DNA of 64,000 bases from CAYLPJ01 sp964385465 (GTDB taxonomy: Bacteria; Planctomycetota; Phycisphaerae; SM23-33). Below the pieces are notes generated by a model. It did no database searches. It was not told the DNA's origin and worked only from the letters and a program-made list of their open reading frames with translations. Location: NCBI GenBank assembly GCA_964385465.1, contig CAYLPJ010000010.1:1-64000 (forward strand), in the 5' to 3' direction. Below, in pieces: positions 51,304 to 60,985 of the stretch. A program made the position numbers and the translations under genes. Position 1 is the stretch's first letter; each line of letters starts with the position of its first letter.

Positions 51304-52413
51304 TCACGTCGCCTCGCGCCGCAGGCGCAGCAGGCGGTCGGGGCCGACGGTCTCTTCCACGGTGCCGGTGAGTTCCCGGCAGGGCGGCAGGTCGGTGACG
51401 TCCAGGCGCGGCAGGCGCGCACCGGCATCGCCCAGCCTCGTCGGCGCGACGAAGGCCCACACCTCGTCGGCCAGCCCGGCCGACAGCACGCTGCGCAGCA
51501 CCGCCTCGCCGCCCTCGATCAGCAGGCGCGTCCACTGCCGCCGCCCGAGCTCGTCCAGCAGGTCCGGCAGGCTCACGTTCGTTTCGCCGACCTCCAGCAG
51601 CTCGACGCCCGCGGCTCGCAGCGCCTCGGCCTCCGCGGGGCGCTCTCTCAGCGCGCGGGCGGCGGTGGCGACGAGGACCGGATCGGCCTTGCCCGCCGTG
51701 CGGACGAGGCGGCAGTCCGGCGGGGTGCGCAGGCGGGCGTCGAGGACGAGCCGCGCCAGCCGCCTGCCGCCGCCGCTGCGGTTGGTCAGCAGGGGGTCGT
51801 CGGCCAGCAGCGTCCCGGAGCCGACGCAGATGCCGTCGCAGACCCCCCGCAGTTCGTGCACCTTCCGTCGGGAGGCCTGGCAGGAGATCCACCGCCCCGC
51901 CGCGGGGGGCAGCGCGAGGTAGCCGTCAGCGGTCTGGGCCCACTTGCAGATGACCCACGGCCGCCCGCGCGTTCGGAGCGTCAGGTAGGGCGCCAGCAGT
52001 TGGCGGGCCTCGGTCTCGCACAGGCCGAGCTCGACGGCGATGCCCGCCTCGCGGAGCCTTGCCAGGCCGCGCCCCCGGACGTGCTCGTCGGGGTCCTCGA
52101 CGGCCACGACCACCCGGCCCAGCCCGGCGTCTGTCAGGGCGTCGGCGCACGGCGGCGTCTTGCCGTAGTGGCTGCACGGCTCGAGGGAGACGTACATGGT
52201 CGCCCCGCGGACGGAGATGCCGTCGCTCTCGGCCGCGGCGAGGGCCTCCCGCTCGGCGTGGGGCCCGCCGAACCGCCGGTGCCAGCCGGCCGCGATCTCC
52301 TCGCCGTCACGGACGATCACCGACCCGACCGGGGGATTGGGCTCAACGGCCCCGACCCCGCGGGCGGCCAGCGCCAGCGCCCGCAACATGAACTTCCTCT
52401 CTCCGTCGCTCAT
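51304..52413 (-). CDS. ribD: bifunctional diaminohydroxyphosphoribosylaminopyrimidine deaminase/reductase
   Basis: RibD performs two steps of riboflavin synthesis: deamination of the pyrimidine and reduction of the ribose side chain with NADPH. The 369-residue product has the deaminase zinc motif H52-A-E54 and C80 plus C89 (PCSHYGKTPPC). The reductase domain follows, with KWAQTADGY, GSGTLLADDPLLTNR and LLIEGGEAVL. The ATG at 52413 has no Shine-Dalgarno sequence; a perfect TATAAT is 7 bases upstream (52421-52426). No FMN riboswitch was found ahead of it and no other rib gene is nearby. Confidence 0.93.
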   Translation of the reverse strand: MSDGERKFMLRALALAARGVGAVEPNPPVGSVIVRDGEEIAAGWHRRFGGPHAEREALAAAESDGISVRGATMYVSLEPCSHYGKTPPCADALTDAGLGRVVVAVEDPDEHVRGRGLARLREAGIAVELGLCETEARQLLAPYLTLRTRGRPWVICKWAQTADGYLALPPAAGRWISCQASRRKVHELRGVCDGICVGSGTLLADDPLLTNRSGGGRRLARLVLDARLRTPPDCRLVRTAGKADPVLVATAARALRERPAEAEALRAAGVELLEVGETNVSLPDLLDELGRRQWTRLLIEGGEAVLRSVLSAGLADEVWAFVAPTRLGDAGARLPRLDVTDLPPCRELTGTVEETVGPDRLLRLRREAT

Positions 52414-52420
52414 GGCACGG

Positions 52421-52426
52421 ATTATA
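52421..52426 (-). promoter_or_regulatory. -10 box of ribD (leaderless candidate)
   Basis: On the minus strand TATAAT lies 7 bases ahead of the ribD ATG; no good -35 box is present (best candidates have two or three matches). As for the pseudopilin gene, transcription would start at the ATG and give a leaderless message. The wider ribD-transporter gap (52414-52668) holds no gene that I recognise. Confidence 0.4.
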
Positions 52427-52668
52427 CCCGCCGCCGGGGGAACGAGCAGGGGTGAACGCCGATCAACGCGGGGCCCACCGGGCCGGTCTTCCGGCGCGGA
52501 TTCGAGGGCTGCGCGGGATTGCGGCCGGGGGCTTGTCTTCTGACCGCTTCCTCGTTTCTTGCGTCTTACCCCTTGCATCCCCTGCATCGCTGCTCAATCC
52601 TCTCGGCAAGCCGCGTCGGTGTGAATCCGCGTTCCTCCCCGCAAAGACTCCTTGAGGAAGCCCGGGAA

Positions 52669-53577
52669 GTGCTGCTTCGCATTCTACTGCTGATCTTCGG
52701 CGTCTACGCCTGTGCCACGGCGATCATCATCATCAAGGCCAAGCCCGAGGGCCTCGATCCGGTGCTGCTGGCTTCGTACCGGCTGCTCGTCGCGGCCGTG
52801 GCGCTGACGCCCCTGTTCGTTCGCGATCTCCGCCGCCACCGCCAGCACTTCGGCTGGCGGGAGCTGCGGGCGACGATCCTGCCGGGGGCGCTGCTGGGCG
52901 CGCACTTCGTCACGTGGATCATCGGCGGGCGGATGACGCTGGCGGTCCACGCCAGCCTCATCGTCAACATGGTCCCCATCGTCATGCCGATCCTCCTGTT
53001 CTTCCTCGTCCGCGAGCGGCTGACGCGGTGGGAGCTGCTGGCCACCGCGATCGCCATGGGCGGCGCCGCGCTGCTGGCCGCGAGGGACCTCCGCGTCCAG
53101 CCCGAGCATTTCGGCGGGGACGTGCTGTGCTTCGGCTCGATGCTGCTGTTCGCGGCCTATCTCGCGCTGGCGCGGCGGAACCGGCGGTTCGCGACCATCT
53201 GGCTCTACCTCGTGCCGCTGTACTACGTCGCCGGCGTGCTCTGCCTGGCGGCCGGTTCCCTGCGGGCCAATCCCTTCCGCGCGTACTCGACGCTCGAGCT
53301 CGGGATCATCTTCGGCCTCGGGCTCGTGCCCACGGTGATGGGCCACTCGATTCTCAACTACTCGATGAAGCACCTCCGCGGGCAGCTTGTCAGCCTGGTG
53401 AACCTCGGCCAGCCGGTGTTCGCGGGGACCATGGCGTACTTCATCTGGCACGAAAGCCCCAACTGGACGCTCTACGTCGCCGCCGCCGCGGTGGTGGTGG
53501 CCGTCGTGCTCGTGCTCCGCAGCCAGGGCCGCCGCGACGACGAGCCCGACTTGCCCGAGGAGCCCGACGCGAAGTAG
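52669..53577 (+). CDS. EamA/DMT-superfamily transporter
   Basis: This 302-residue membrane protein has ten predicted helices arranged as two EamA repeats. The first starts LLRILLLIFGVYACATAIIIIKA; the second starts around GGDVLCFGSMLLFAAYLALARR. Family members export metabolites or drugs. The tail is polar and acidic (DDEPDLPEEPDAK). The GTG at 52669 has GAGGAAGCCCGGGAA in front; an earlier in-frame start gives a non-membrane extension. Divergent from ribD. Confidence 0.83.
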   Translation: MLLRILLLIFGVYACATAIIIIKAKPEGLDPVLLASYRLLVAAVALTPLFVRDLRRHRQHFGWRELRATILPGALLGAHFVTWIIGGRMTLAVHASLIVNMVPIVMPILLFFLVRERLTRWELLATAIAMGGAALLAARDLRVQPEHFGGDVLCFGSMLLFAAYLALARRNRRFATIWLYLVPLYYVAGVLCLAAGSLRANPFRAYSTLELGIIFGLGLVPTVMGHSILNYSMKHLRGQLVSLVNLGQPVFAGTMAYFIWHESPNWTLYVAAAAVVVAVVLVLRSQGRRDDEPDLPEEPDAK

Positions 53578-53619
53578 GATGGGCGCCCGACAGCCGAGAC
53601 CCGTTCCGGAGGCCGACCG

Positions 53620-56031
53620 ATGTCACATTCGCTGAGCGTCCTGCTGCTGGCCGGGGCCGTGGGGACCGTCGTCCTGTTCGCCGCCGACGGGCTTGCCCAG
53701 TTGCCTGCCTCCGGCGAGCGCGTGGTCATCCTGTCGGCACGGCAGCTCGCCGAGCTGCCCGACAAGGGCGTCGAGTTGCCTGCGCCGGGCCCATGGCACG
53801 CCCGGGCGTGGCAGGCCGGCGGCAAGGCCGTCCGCTGGACGCTCTGCGGGCAGAAGCTCCCGCCCGCCACCGCCGACGCCGAGGCCGGCGCGTTCGGCTG
53901 GGCGAAGCTCGGCCCCGTCGCCGTCGAGGGCGGGCGGCTGACGGCGAGCTTCACGCCCAGGCCCGGCAGGAAGCCCGGCCCCGTGGCCGCGCTGCTGCTG
54001 ACACGCGACGCCGACGCCGACCCCGCCCGGCTGTGGGCGCTGTCCCGCGTCCGCCCGGGCGAGCCGTCGGCCGCGCCGGACCCCCGCCCCGACCGCTGCC
54101 GCCACCTGAACATGCGGTTCACCATGCCGGACTACGCCAGCCGGTCGGCGTGGGAGCGGCGGGCCGAATGGCTCCGCGAGCACGTCCGCGTCAGTTGCGG
54201 GCTGCTGCCGGGACCTGCGAAGTGCGACCTGAACCCCCATCGCGCGGGGCGGATCGAGCATGACGACTACACCGTCGAGAAGGTCCGCCTGGAGAGCTAC
54301 CCGGGCTGGTACATCACGGGCAACCTCTACCGCCCGCGTGGCAAGGAGGGCCCGTTCCCGGCCGTGGCGAGCCCGCACGGGCACGCCCGCCGGGGCCGGC
54401 TGAACCACGAGCCGAAGCGCAGCAGCGTGGTCGGCCGCTGCCAGACGCTTGCGCGGATGGGGTTCGTGGTCTTCGCGTGGGACATGCTGGGCTGGCACGA
54501 TTCGGGCAGGCAGGTCAAGCATCGCGGCGTGTTCACCACGCGGCGTGACGAGCTGTGGGGCCTCAGCGCGATGCACCTCCAGACGTGGAACAGCATCCGC
54601 GTGCTGGACTATCTCCAGTCGCTGGAGGAGGTGGACGGCAGCCGCATCGCCGTCACGGGCGCCTCCGGCGGGGGCACGCAGACGTTCATGGTCATGGGCA
54701 TCGACCCGCGGGTGACCGTCGCGGCGCCGGTGTGCATGATCAGCGGCATCATGCAGGGCGGCTGCGAGTGCGAGAACGCGCCGCTGCTTCGGATCGAGAC
54801 GTGCAACATCGAGATCGCCGCCCTGATGGCCCCCCGCCCGCTGATCATGCCCTCGGTCACCGGCGACTGGACCAAGGAGACCATGAAGCACGAGTACCCC
54901 TCCATCCGCGGGGTCTACGAGCTCTACGACGCCGCCGACCGCGTCGCCACCAAGCACATCCGCGGGCCGCACGGCTACCACCTGTCCCAGCGCGAGGCGG
55001 TCTACGGGTTCTTCAACAAGTGGGCCAACGAGGCCGAGACCGCCAAGCCCGTCAAGGAAGGCGACGTCATCCTCGAGAAGGACGAGGACCTGCTGTTCGG
55101 CTCGCTGCCGAAGAAGGCCATCACGCCCGACCAGCTTCGCGAGCACGTCGCCGCCACGGCCGCCGAGCGGGTCGATCGGCTTCTGCCACGCACGCCCGCC
55201 GATCGCGAGCGGTTCGCCGAGACGCTCGGCGCCGCCTACCGCCACGCGATCCTCGCCGAGCGCCCGACGGTCAAGCAGCTCGACGTCCGCGAGCTCGGCC
55301 GGGAAAAGGTGGGGAACCTCCGCGTGACGCGGCTGCTGCTCGGGCGGGTCGGCAAGGGCGAGGCGGTCCCGGCGGTCCTCTACCGCCGCGCCGGCGCCGG
55401 CGGCAAGGCCGACGGCTGCGTGGTGGTGCACCCCGAGGGCAAGGCGGGCCTGGTCGATGCCGGCCGCGGGGGGCCCGGCGAGCTGCTGTCGGCCCTGCTG
55501 GACGGCGGGGGGAGCGTGCTGGCCCTCGACGCCTACCTGACCGGCGAGTTCCACTCCCCCTTCGACCGCACCGAGCAGCGGCGGGACAAGAAGTACTTCA
55601 CCACCTACAACCGCACGGTGCTCGTGCAGCGGGTCCAGGACATCCTGACGGCCGAGGCGTATCTCAAGAGCCGCCGGACGGTCAGCGACGTGGCGGTCGT
55701 GGGCGTCGGCAACGCCGGCGCGTGGTGCCTGCTGGCGGCCCCGCGGCTGCATGCGGATACCGCCGTCGTCGCGGATATGAACGGGCTCGCCGGCCCCGGG
55801 GACCCGCGCTGGGAGGCCGACCTGTTCTCCCCGTGCCTGCTCCGCGCCGGGGACGTTCGCACGGCCGTGGCGCTGACGGCCCCGCGGAAGCTGCTGCTGC
55901 ACGCCGCCGGCGAATCCGCGGACGCCCGCGTCCTCCGGGCCGTCTACCGCAGCGCCGGCGAGGCCGGCGACCTGCGCGTCGAGAGCAGGCCCGTCGGCGC
56001 CAAGGCGGTCGCGAACTGGCTCGGGGGGTAG
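53620..56031 (+). CDS. secreted two-domain alpha/beta hydrolase, acetyl-xylan-esterase-like
   Basis: The 803-residue protein has a signal peptide (about 1-26). The first hydrolase domain (about 200-500) has a G-A-S349-G-G-G nucleophile elbow in ITVTGASGGG-like context, PHGHARRGRLNHEPK in the cap and IRGPHGYHL for the likely histidine. It resembles carbohydrate esterases of the CE7/CE15 type. A second, weakly similar hydrolase fold (about 570-800) has VVGVGNAGAW in place of GxSxG, so it should be inactive. This is a common layout in planctomycetes. It starts the carbohydrate cluster and is 43 bases after the transporter. Confidence 0.8.
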   Translation: MSHSLSVLLLAGAVGTVVLFAADGLAQLPASGERVVILSARQLAELPDKGVELPAPGPWHARAWQAGGKAVRWTLCGQKLPPATADAEAGAFGWAKLGPVAVEGGRLTASFTPRPGRKPGPVAALLLTRDADADPARLWALSRVRPGEPSAAPDPRPDRCRHLNMRFTMPDYASRSAWERRAEWLREHVRVSCGLLPGPAKCDLNPHRAGRIEHDDYTVEKVRLESYPGWYITGNLYRPRGKEGPFPAVASPHGHARRGRLNHEPKRSSVVGRCQTLARMGFVVFAWDMLGWHDSGRQVKHRGVFTTRRDELWGLSAMHLQTWNSIRVLDYLQSLEEVDGSRIAVTGASGGGTQTFMVMGIDPRVTVAAPVCMISGIMQGGCECENAPLLRIETCNIEIAALMAPRPLIMPSVTGDWTKETMKHEYPSIRGVYELYDAADRVATKHIRGPHGYHLSQREAVYGFFNKWANEAETAKPVKEGDVILEKDEDLLFGSLPKKAITPDQLREHVAATAAERVDRLLPRTPADRERFAETLGAAYRHAILAERPTVKQLDVRELGREKVGNLRVTRLLLGRVGKGEAVPAVLYRRAGAGGKADGCVVVHPEGKAGLVDAGRGGPGELLSALLDGGGSVLALDAYLTGEFHSPFDRTEQRRDKKYFTTYNRTVLVQRVQDILTAEAYLKSRRTVSDVAVVGVGNAGAWCLLAAPRLHADTAVVADMNGLAGPGDPRWEADLFSPCLLRAGDVRTAVALTAPRKLLLHAAGESADARVLRAVYRSAGEAGDLRVESRPVGAKAVANWLGG

Positions 56032-56039
56032 CCGCCCGG

Positions 56040-57512
56040 CTACTTCAGCTTCCCGTGCGGGCGGCGGTTGGCCTTGAGCTCCTTGGCCTTCTTCTCGGCC
56101 AGGGCCTCGAGGCGGGCGACGACATCGGGGTGCTGCTCGGCGAGGTCCTTCGTCTCGCCGATGTCCGCGGAGAGGTCGTACAGCCGCGGGGCGATCTCCA
56201 GCCAGCGGTGCGTGGTCTTGGTCGAGCCGTCGGGCAGCTTGGTCCGGCGGGTCAGGCGGCGCTTGCCCGCGCGGTGGAGCTTCCACTTGCCCGAGCGGAT
56301 GGCCTTCAGCGATCCCCCCCGCCAGTAGCAGAACGCCTCGTGCGGCGTGGTTGCGCCCGGCTCGCCGAACAGCAGCGGGCGGATGTCCTTGCCGTCGATC
56401 ACCCGGTCGGCCGGGGGCTTCGCGCCCGCCATGGCCGCCACCGTCGGCAGCAGGTCGATCGTCGCGGCGATCTCCGGGCAGACGGTCCCGGCGGGGATCC
56501 GCCTGGGCCACCAGGCGATCATCGGCTCGCGCATGCCGCCCTCGTACACGCTGAACTTGCCGTCCCGCAGCGGCTTGGCCGAGCCGCCGCGGTCCTTCTT
56601 GCTCAGCCACGGGCCGTTGTCGGAGGTGAACAGCACGAAGGTCTTCTTCTCGATCCCCGCGTCGCGGACGGCCTTGAGGATCTGCCCGACGGACCAGTCG
56701 AGCTCCTCGATCACGTCGCCGTAGAGCCCGCGCTTGCTCTGGCCCTTGAACTGCTCGGAGGCGAACAGCGGGACGTGGGGCATGGTGTGCGGGAGGTAGA
56801 TGAAGAACGGCCCGTCCTTGTGCTGGCGGATGAACTTCACCGCCTCGTCGGTGTAGCGTTTCGTCAGCGTGGCCTGGTCGGCGGGGTACTCGACGACGGC
56901 CTCGTCGCGCATCAGCGGGACGGCGTTGCGCTTCTTCTCGCCTGCGGCGAGTTTTCCGGGCGTCTGCCCCTCGCCGAGCTTGGCGCCTTCGGCGAAGGTC
57001 ATGTCCTTGGCCAGCCACATGTCGTTGCTGTAGGGGATGCCGTAGTACATGTCGAAGCCGTGGCTGGTCGGCAGGAACGGCTTCTTGTGCCCGAGGTGCC
57101 ACTTGCCGATGCACGCCGTCGCGTAGCCGCGCTTCTTCAGCAGCTCGGCGATCGTGACCTCATCCGGGTTGAGCCCCTTGTTGTCGCGGGGGAACAGCAC
57201 GCCCAACCCGCCGACGCGCTGCGGGTAGCAGCCGGTCAGCAGCGCCGCCCGGCTCGGCGTGCAGACGCTGGCGGCCACGTAGAAGTCCGTGAACTTCCGC
57301 CCCTCGGCGGCCATCCGGTCGAGGTGCGGCGTGCGGATGTCCGGCGAGCCGAAGACCCCGACGTCCTGGTAGCCCTGGTCGTCGGTGAAGATGACGATGA
57401 CGTTGGGCTTCTCGCCGCCGTCGTCGGCCGCGAAGGTCCGCGCCGCCGCCATCGCGGCCGCGCCGGCGCCGATCGTGCGAAGGAACTGCCGTCGTGTCGT
57501 CCGGTCAGGCAT
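56040..57512 (-). CDS. TAT-exported arylsulfatase-type sulfatase
   Basis: This 490-residue protein has a twin-arginine leader (TTRRQFLRT), and the sulfatase domain has IFTDDQG (D44/D45, metal ligands) and C84-T-P-S-R, the site for conversion of Cys to formylglycine. GKWHLGH and LFTSDNG follow as family segments. Sulfatases free sulfate from esters, often on algal polysaccharides. AAGGAG precedes the ATG. The maturation enzyme is not in the window. Convergent with the two-domain hydrolase. Confidence 0.93.
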   Translation of the reverse strand: MPDRTTRRQFLRTIGAGAAAMAAARTFAADDGGEKPNVIVIFTDDQGYQDVGVFGSPDIRTPHLDRMAAEGRKFTDFYVAASVCTPSRAALLTGCYPQRVGGLGVLFPRDNKGLNPDEVTIAELLKKRGYATACIGKWHLGHKKPFLPTSHGFDMYYGIPYSNDMWLAKDMTFAEGAKLGEGQTPGKLAAGEKKRNAVPLMRDEAVVEYPADQATLTKRYTDEAVKFIRQHKDGPFFIYLPHTMPHVPLFASEQFKGQSKRGLYGDVIEELDWSVGQILKAVRDAGIEKKTFVLFTSDNGPWLSKKDRGGSAKPLRDGKFSVYEGGMREPMIAWWPRRIPAGTVCPEIAATIDLLPTVAAMAGAKPPADRVIDGKDIRPLLFGEPGATTPHEAFCYWRGGSLKAIRSGKWKLHRAGKRRLTRRTKLPDGSTKTTHRWLEIAPRLYDLSADIGETKDLAEQHPDVVARLEALAEKKAKELKANRRPHGKLK

Positions 57513-57548
57513 GGAGGGCTCCTTGTGTTGGCGTTCTAGATGTCCAAC

Positions 57549-57583
57549 CCCGCCGCCGGCCCGGTGTTCTTCCGGGCGGCGGG
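57549..57583 (-). terminator. strong hairpin downstream of the esterase gene
   Basis: CCCGG/CCGGG and CCCGCCG/CGGCGGG pair around a TGTTCTT loop with a 4-base bulge. On the minus strand it lies 20 bases past the stop of the hydrolase at 57603. No T tract follows, so this is a hairpin of uncertain function. Confidence 0.35.
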
Positions 57584-57602
57584 ACGCTCCGCGGGGCAAC
57601 AG

Positions 57603-58508
57603 TCATCGTATGCGGTCGGCCGGGGGGCGGTCCGCCGGGAGGACCTCGATGGCCCGAAGCCAGCGCTCGCAATGGGCGGGCCAGGTGGTCACCGCCTGGC
57701 CGTTGGGCCGCAAGCCGCAGCCGTGCCCGCCGTGGTGGAAGACGTGCAGCTCGGACCGGACGCGGTGCTTCCGCAGGGCGAGGAAGTACTGCAGCGCCCC
57801 GGGCGTGAAGCGGTCCAGCGACGCGATGGCGAGGAACGCCGGCGGGGTCGCCTTGGAGACCGGCAGCGTGTTGGCGTCGAGGGCGGCGGCGCCTTTGGCG
57901 GCCATGTAGGCGGGGTAGATCAGGATGGCGAAGTCCGGCCGAAGGGGCACGTCGTCCGCGGCATCGACGCGCGGGTAGGTCCGCTTGTCGTGGTTGGTGC
58001 AGAGCCGCGCCGCGAGGTGCCCGCCGGCGGAGAAGCCCAGGATGCCCGCCTTCTTCGGGTCCGCCTTCCACTGCCCGGCCCGTGCGCGGAGGAGGCTCAT
58101 GGCCCGCTGGGCGTCGGCGAAGGCGTCGTCGCGGCGGCGCGGCACGCGGTACTTCAGCAGCGCGCCGACCACGCCGATCGAGTTGAGCCACTCGACGACC
58201 TCCGTACCCTCGAGGTCCCATGCGAGGATGCCGTAGCCCCCGCCCGGGCAGACGATCACCGCCGGCGCCGGCTCGGCGGCGGGGCGCTGCGGCACGGACA
58301 CCGTCAGCGTGGGGTTCGAGACATCGTGAACGCGGGTGATCGGGCCGCGCGGCCCGGTCTTGGTCACTGCCCGCTCCGGCTGCTCCCCCGGCCCTGTCGC
58401 CAGCCGTTCGGCCGGCCAGAGCTGGATCGTCTCCCCCGGCGCGGCAGCGGTGTTCGGGTCGGCGGCGGCCGGGGCGACGAGCACGGCGACCAGGACGTAC
58501 GTAAGCAC
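57603..58508 (-). CDS. secreted alpha/beta hydrolase/esterase
   Basis: The 301-residue product has a short signal peptide (about 1-16) and an esterase-lipase fold. VIVCPGGGYGILAWDLEG is the oxyanion-loop segment of BD-FAE/acetyl-xylan esterase types, GFSAGGHLA is the nucleophile elbow, and HVFHHGGHGCG has the catalytic histidine. AAAGGA precedes the GTG start. It lies 20 bases past the Kelch-protein gene and is co-directional, hence probably in the same transcript. Confidence 0.85.
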   Translation of the reverse strand: MLTYVLVAVLVAPAAADPNTAAAPGETIQLWPAERLATGPGEQPERAVTKTGPRGPITRVHDVSNPTLTVSVPQRPAAEPAPAVIVCPGGGYGILAWDLEGTEVVEWLNSIGVVGALLKYRVPRRRDDAFADAQRAMSLLRARAGQWKADPKKAGILGFSAGGHLAARLCTNHDKRTYPRVDAADDVPLRPDFAILIYPAYMAAKGAAALDANTLPVSKATPPAFLAIASLDRFTPGALQYFLALRKHRVRSELHVFHHGGHGCGLRPNGQAVTTWPAHCERWLRAIEVLPADRPPADRIR

Positions 58509-58528
58509 GGCGTTCCTTTCCGTTGGCG

Positions 58529-60829
58529 TCACTTGAGTCCGGCGGCATTCAGCCGCAGCAGGTGCGGGCGGAGGTCGGCCTCGAATCGCGGGGGCCAGAG
58601 CAGCACCGCGAGCTTGTGGCCGGGGTCGTAGACCATGGCGACCTCGTGGACGCGGAACCGCGGCGTCTTCGTGGGCAGCGGCACCCAGCGATTCTCGCCG
58701 CACAGGTATGCGCGAGTCCAGACTTCATCCTCCCTGCCCGCCGGGCCGTAGGCGAGGATCGCGTCCTGGTCGGGCACGTAGACCGCCTCGCGCGTGATCA
58801 CGCCGCCGGGGGCGGGGGGATCGTTCGGGCGCCAGCGCGGCTCGTCCAGCGGGAGAAACCACAGCCTCGGCCCGCCGTCTCCGCGCTCGCCGCGGGCCCG
58901 GCCCCCGGGCGTCGCCGACAGGGCCGCCAGGCGCTTGCGGCGGGCGTCGTAGACGATGGTCATGTGCTCGTGACGGCGGGGACGGGCCTCGCCGAGCAGG
59001 GGGATCTCCTTCCAGCCCCACGTCGCCGGGCGGTTGGGCTCGCCGACGAACCGCCACAGCCGCTCGGGGCCGTACGTCTCCACCGACTGATACGCCAGCA
59101 CGCCGTCCGGCGCGGGGATCAGGATCGGCGAGAGCGTCCCGCCGCCGGGGAAGGGCTGGCCGGGGAGCGGCTCGAGCCAGCGCCGCGCGCCCGGGTCGTA
59201 CAGCCAGGTGTGCTTGACGAACGCGTCGGAGGCGCGGTCGTAGAACGCCGATCCGCCGGCGTCGGCGAAGACGCCGAGGTCCAGGCGGCGGTCGTAGGCG
59301 CAGGTGTGGCGCATGTGGCGGGTCCACGGCTGATTGAAGAACGTCCGCCCCGTCGGGCGGCGTGCCCAGCGGTCGAACGGGTCCGGGGTGAACGCCGGCG
59401 CGCGGTCGATGCGGAAGCGGTTGGCGCCCACGTGGTAGAAGGCCATGTCCGTCCCCTGGTAGCCGCTGTGTCCGCCGCCCCATTTCATGGCCAGGCCGCG
59501 GCGGGTGTCGAAGATCGCCGTCCCCCACGTCCGGGCCTTCGCGCTGCGCGGGACGTTGGCGTCCACCCATGTATTGGCCGGCAGGGAGGCCAGGAACTCC
59601 CCGTGCGCCTCCCGGTCGGCCGGGGGCTGGGCGGCGTACCACGCCGGCGTCCGCTCCGTTCGCCCCACGGCCGTCCCGGGCGGGACGCCCTCGTGGTCCG
59701 CCGCCGGGATCGACGCATCCCAGCGGAAGCGGTAGGTCTTGCGCCGGTGCCCGTACTTCTCCGCCGTGACGAGGATCACCTCGTCGGTCCCGGGCAGGTT
59801 GGCCATGGTGCCCCAGTGGAACGCGGGGGTCTCGACGGCCAGCGGCGTCCAGGCGTCGCCGGCGGGGTCGTAGATCCACGCCTGGCGGGCGAGTTGCTTG
59901 CGGCGGCGGTACTCGCAGACCGGGTGCCCGCCGACCAGCAGCACGCGCCCGGACTTGCTCAGGTACGCCATGGCGTGGCAGCAGCGGGGGTGGGGCGACC
60001 GCGGCGGCCGGCGGGGGCGCCAGCGGTCGGCCGTCACGTCGAACGCCCACGTGTCGGCCAGGCCGCGGTCCTGCCCGTCGCCGCCGAAGAGAAGCATCCG
60101 CTTGCCCCGGGCGTCGTAGACCAGCGGGGCGTTGCACCGCGCCGGCGGCTCGACCTCCAGCTCCAGCCGCCGCCACGTGTCGGATGTGACGTCGAACGTC
60201 CACGTGTGCGGCCGACCGTCGGGCGCGTCGATGCCCCCGCCGCCGAACAGCACGGCGCGGCGATTGACGGGGTCATAGCAGAGGCTGGCCCAGACGAGCC
60301 CGGCCGGGGGCTGGTTGGGGTCGGTGCGGGGCAGCAGTTCCTTCCACGTTCGCCCGGCGGGGTCGTAGGCGAACGTCATCGAGCCGACGTGGAACAGCAG
60401 TCGGCTGTTGTGGTCGTCCCAGCAGACCTGGTGGAAGGACGAGTTTGGCCGGGGCATGCGGACGCCGTCGCGCTGGTACCACTCGCCGTCGGGGGCGCAG
60501 ATGTTCCAGTCCGGCCAGGTCTTGTACTTGCCGGCCCACTTCTCGGCCATGGCGGGGGGGATGGCGTCGATCCAGCGGTTCTCGCCCGGGAGGAAGTGCT
60601 GGGTCTCGTGGGCTCGGATGGGCTTGCTGTGGGTCCGCGTGCCCCAGGAGACGACGGCCCCGGCGGTCGGCGCGTAGACGACCGAGCTGTAGAAGTGCCC
60701 GCCGACGTCGTCTTCGGCGACGAGGACGAACTCCCCGGCGGGCGTTTCCGCGGCGGAGGCGGCCGGGACCGCGATGGACGCGGCAAGCCACCCCGCAAGC
60801 ACCATTCCCCGCGCCGTCGGTCCGGACAT
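58529..60829 (-). CDS. Kelch-type beta-propeller secreted protein
   Basis: This 766-residue protein has a signal peptide (about 1-26). It carries Kelch/galactose-oxidase-type repeats: NRRAVLFGGGG, DVTSDTWRRLEL, GKRMLLFGGDGQD and DTWAFDVTADRW. More propeller-like units follow to the end. No catalytic residues can be named; it may bind a carbohydrate. AGGAGCC precedes the ATG. It is divergent from the next gene, across a 156-base gap. Confidence 0.8.
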   Translation of the reverse strand: MSGPTARGMVLAGWLAASIAVPAASAAETPAGEFVLVAEDDVGGHFYSSVVYAPTAGAVVSWGTRTHSKPIRAHETQHFLPGENRWIDAIPPAMAEKWAGKYKTWPDWNICAPDGEWYQRDGVRMPRPNSSFHQVCWDDHNSRLLFHVGSMTFAYDPAGRTWKELLPRTDPNQPPAGLVWASLCYDPVNRRAVLFGGGGIDAPDGRPHTWTFDVTSDTWRRLELEVEPPARCNAPLVYDARGKRMLLFGGDGQDRGLADTWAFDVTADRWRPRRPPRSPHPRCCHAMAYLSKSGRVLLVGGHPVCEYRRRKQLARQAWIYDPAGDAWTPLAVETPAFHWGTMANLPGTDEVILVTAEKYGHRRKTYRFRWDASIPAADHEGVPPGTAVGRTERTPAWYAAQPPADREAHGEFLASLPANTWVDANVPRSAKARTWGTAIFDTRRGLAMKWGGGHSGYQGTDMAFYHVGANRFRIDRAPAFTPDPFDRWARRPTGRTFFNQPWTRHMRHTCAYDRRLDLGVFADAGGSAFYDRASDAFVKHTWLYDPGARRWLEPLPGQPFPGGGTLSPILIPAPDGVLAYQSVETYGPERLWRFVGEPNRPATWGWKEIPLLGEARPRRHEHMTIVYDARRKRLAALSATPGGRARGERGDGGPRLWFLPLDEPRWRPNDPPAPGGVITREAVYVPDQDAILAYGPAGREDEVWTRAYLCGENRWVPLPTKTPRFRVHEVAMVYDPGHKLAVLLWPPRFEADLRPHLLRLNAAGLK

Positions 60830-60915
60830 GCCAGGCTCCTTCAGAAATGGGTCCCTTTCTGGAACCCCGGCCGCGACAGGCCGGGCCGCCAACCGATGCT
60901 CCGGCGAGGTCGTCG

Positions 60916-60944
60916 TTCAACTGACGGGCCCTTGGCGGTATGCT
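60916..60944 (+). promoter_or_regulatory. putative promoter of the unknown secreted protein
   Basis: TTCAAC (60916-60921) and TATGCT (60939-60944) are 17 bases apart. The -10 box is the same as that of rpmA. The start would lie about 35 bases ahead of the ATG at 60986. Confidence 0.4.
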
Positions 60945-60985
60945 GTCAGTCAGTCGCGTGTCTTCGCAAGTCCAAAGGAATGCCC

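Noticed and set aside
52414..52668. FMN riboswitch ahead of ribD
   Set aside because: None of the conserved FMN-element boxes could be found, and the -10 box sits just before the ATG, leaving no leader.
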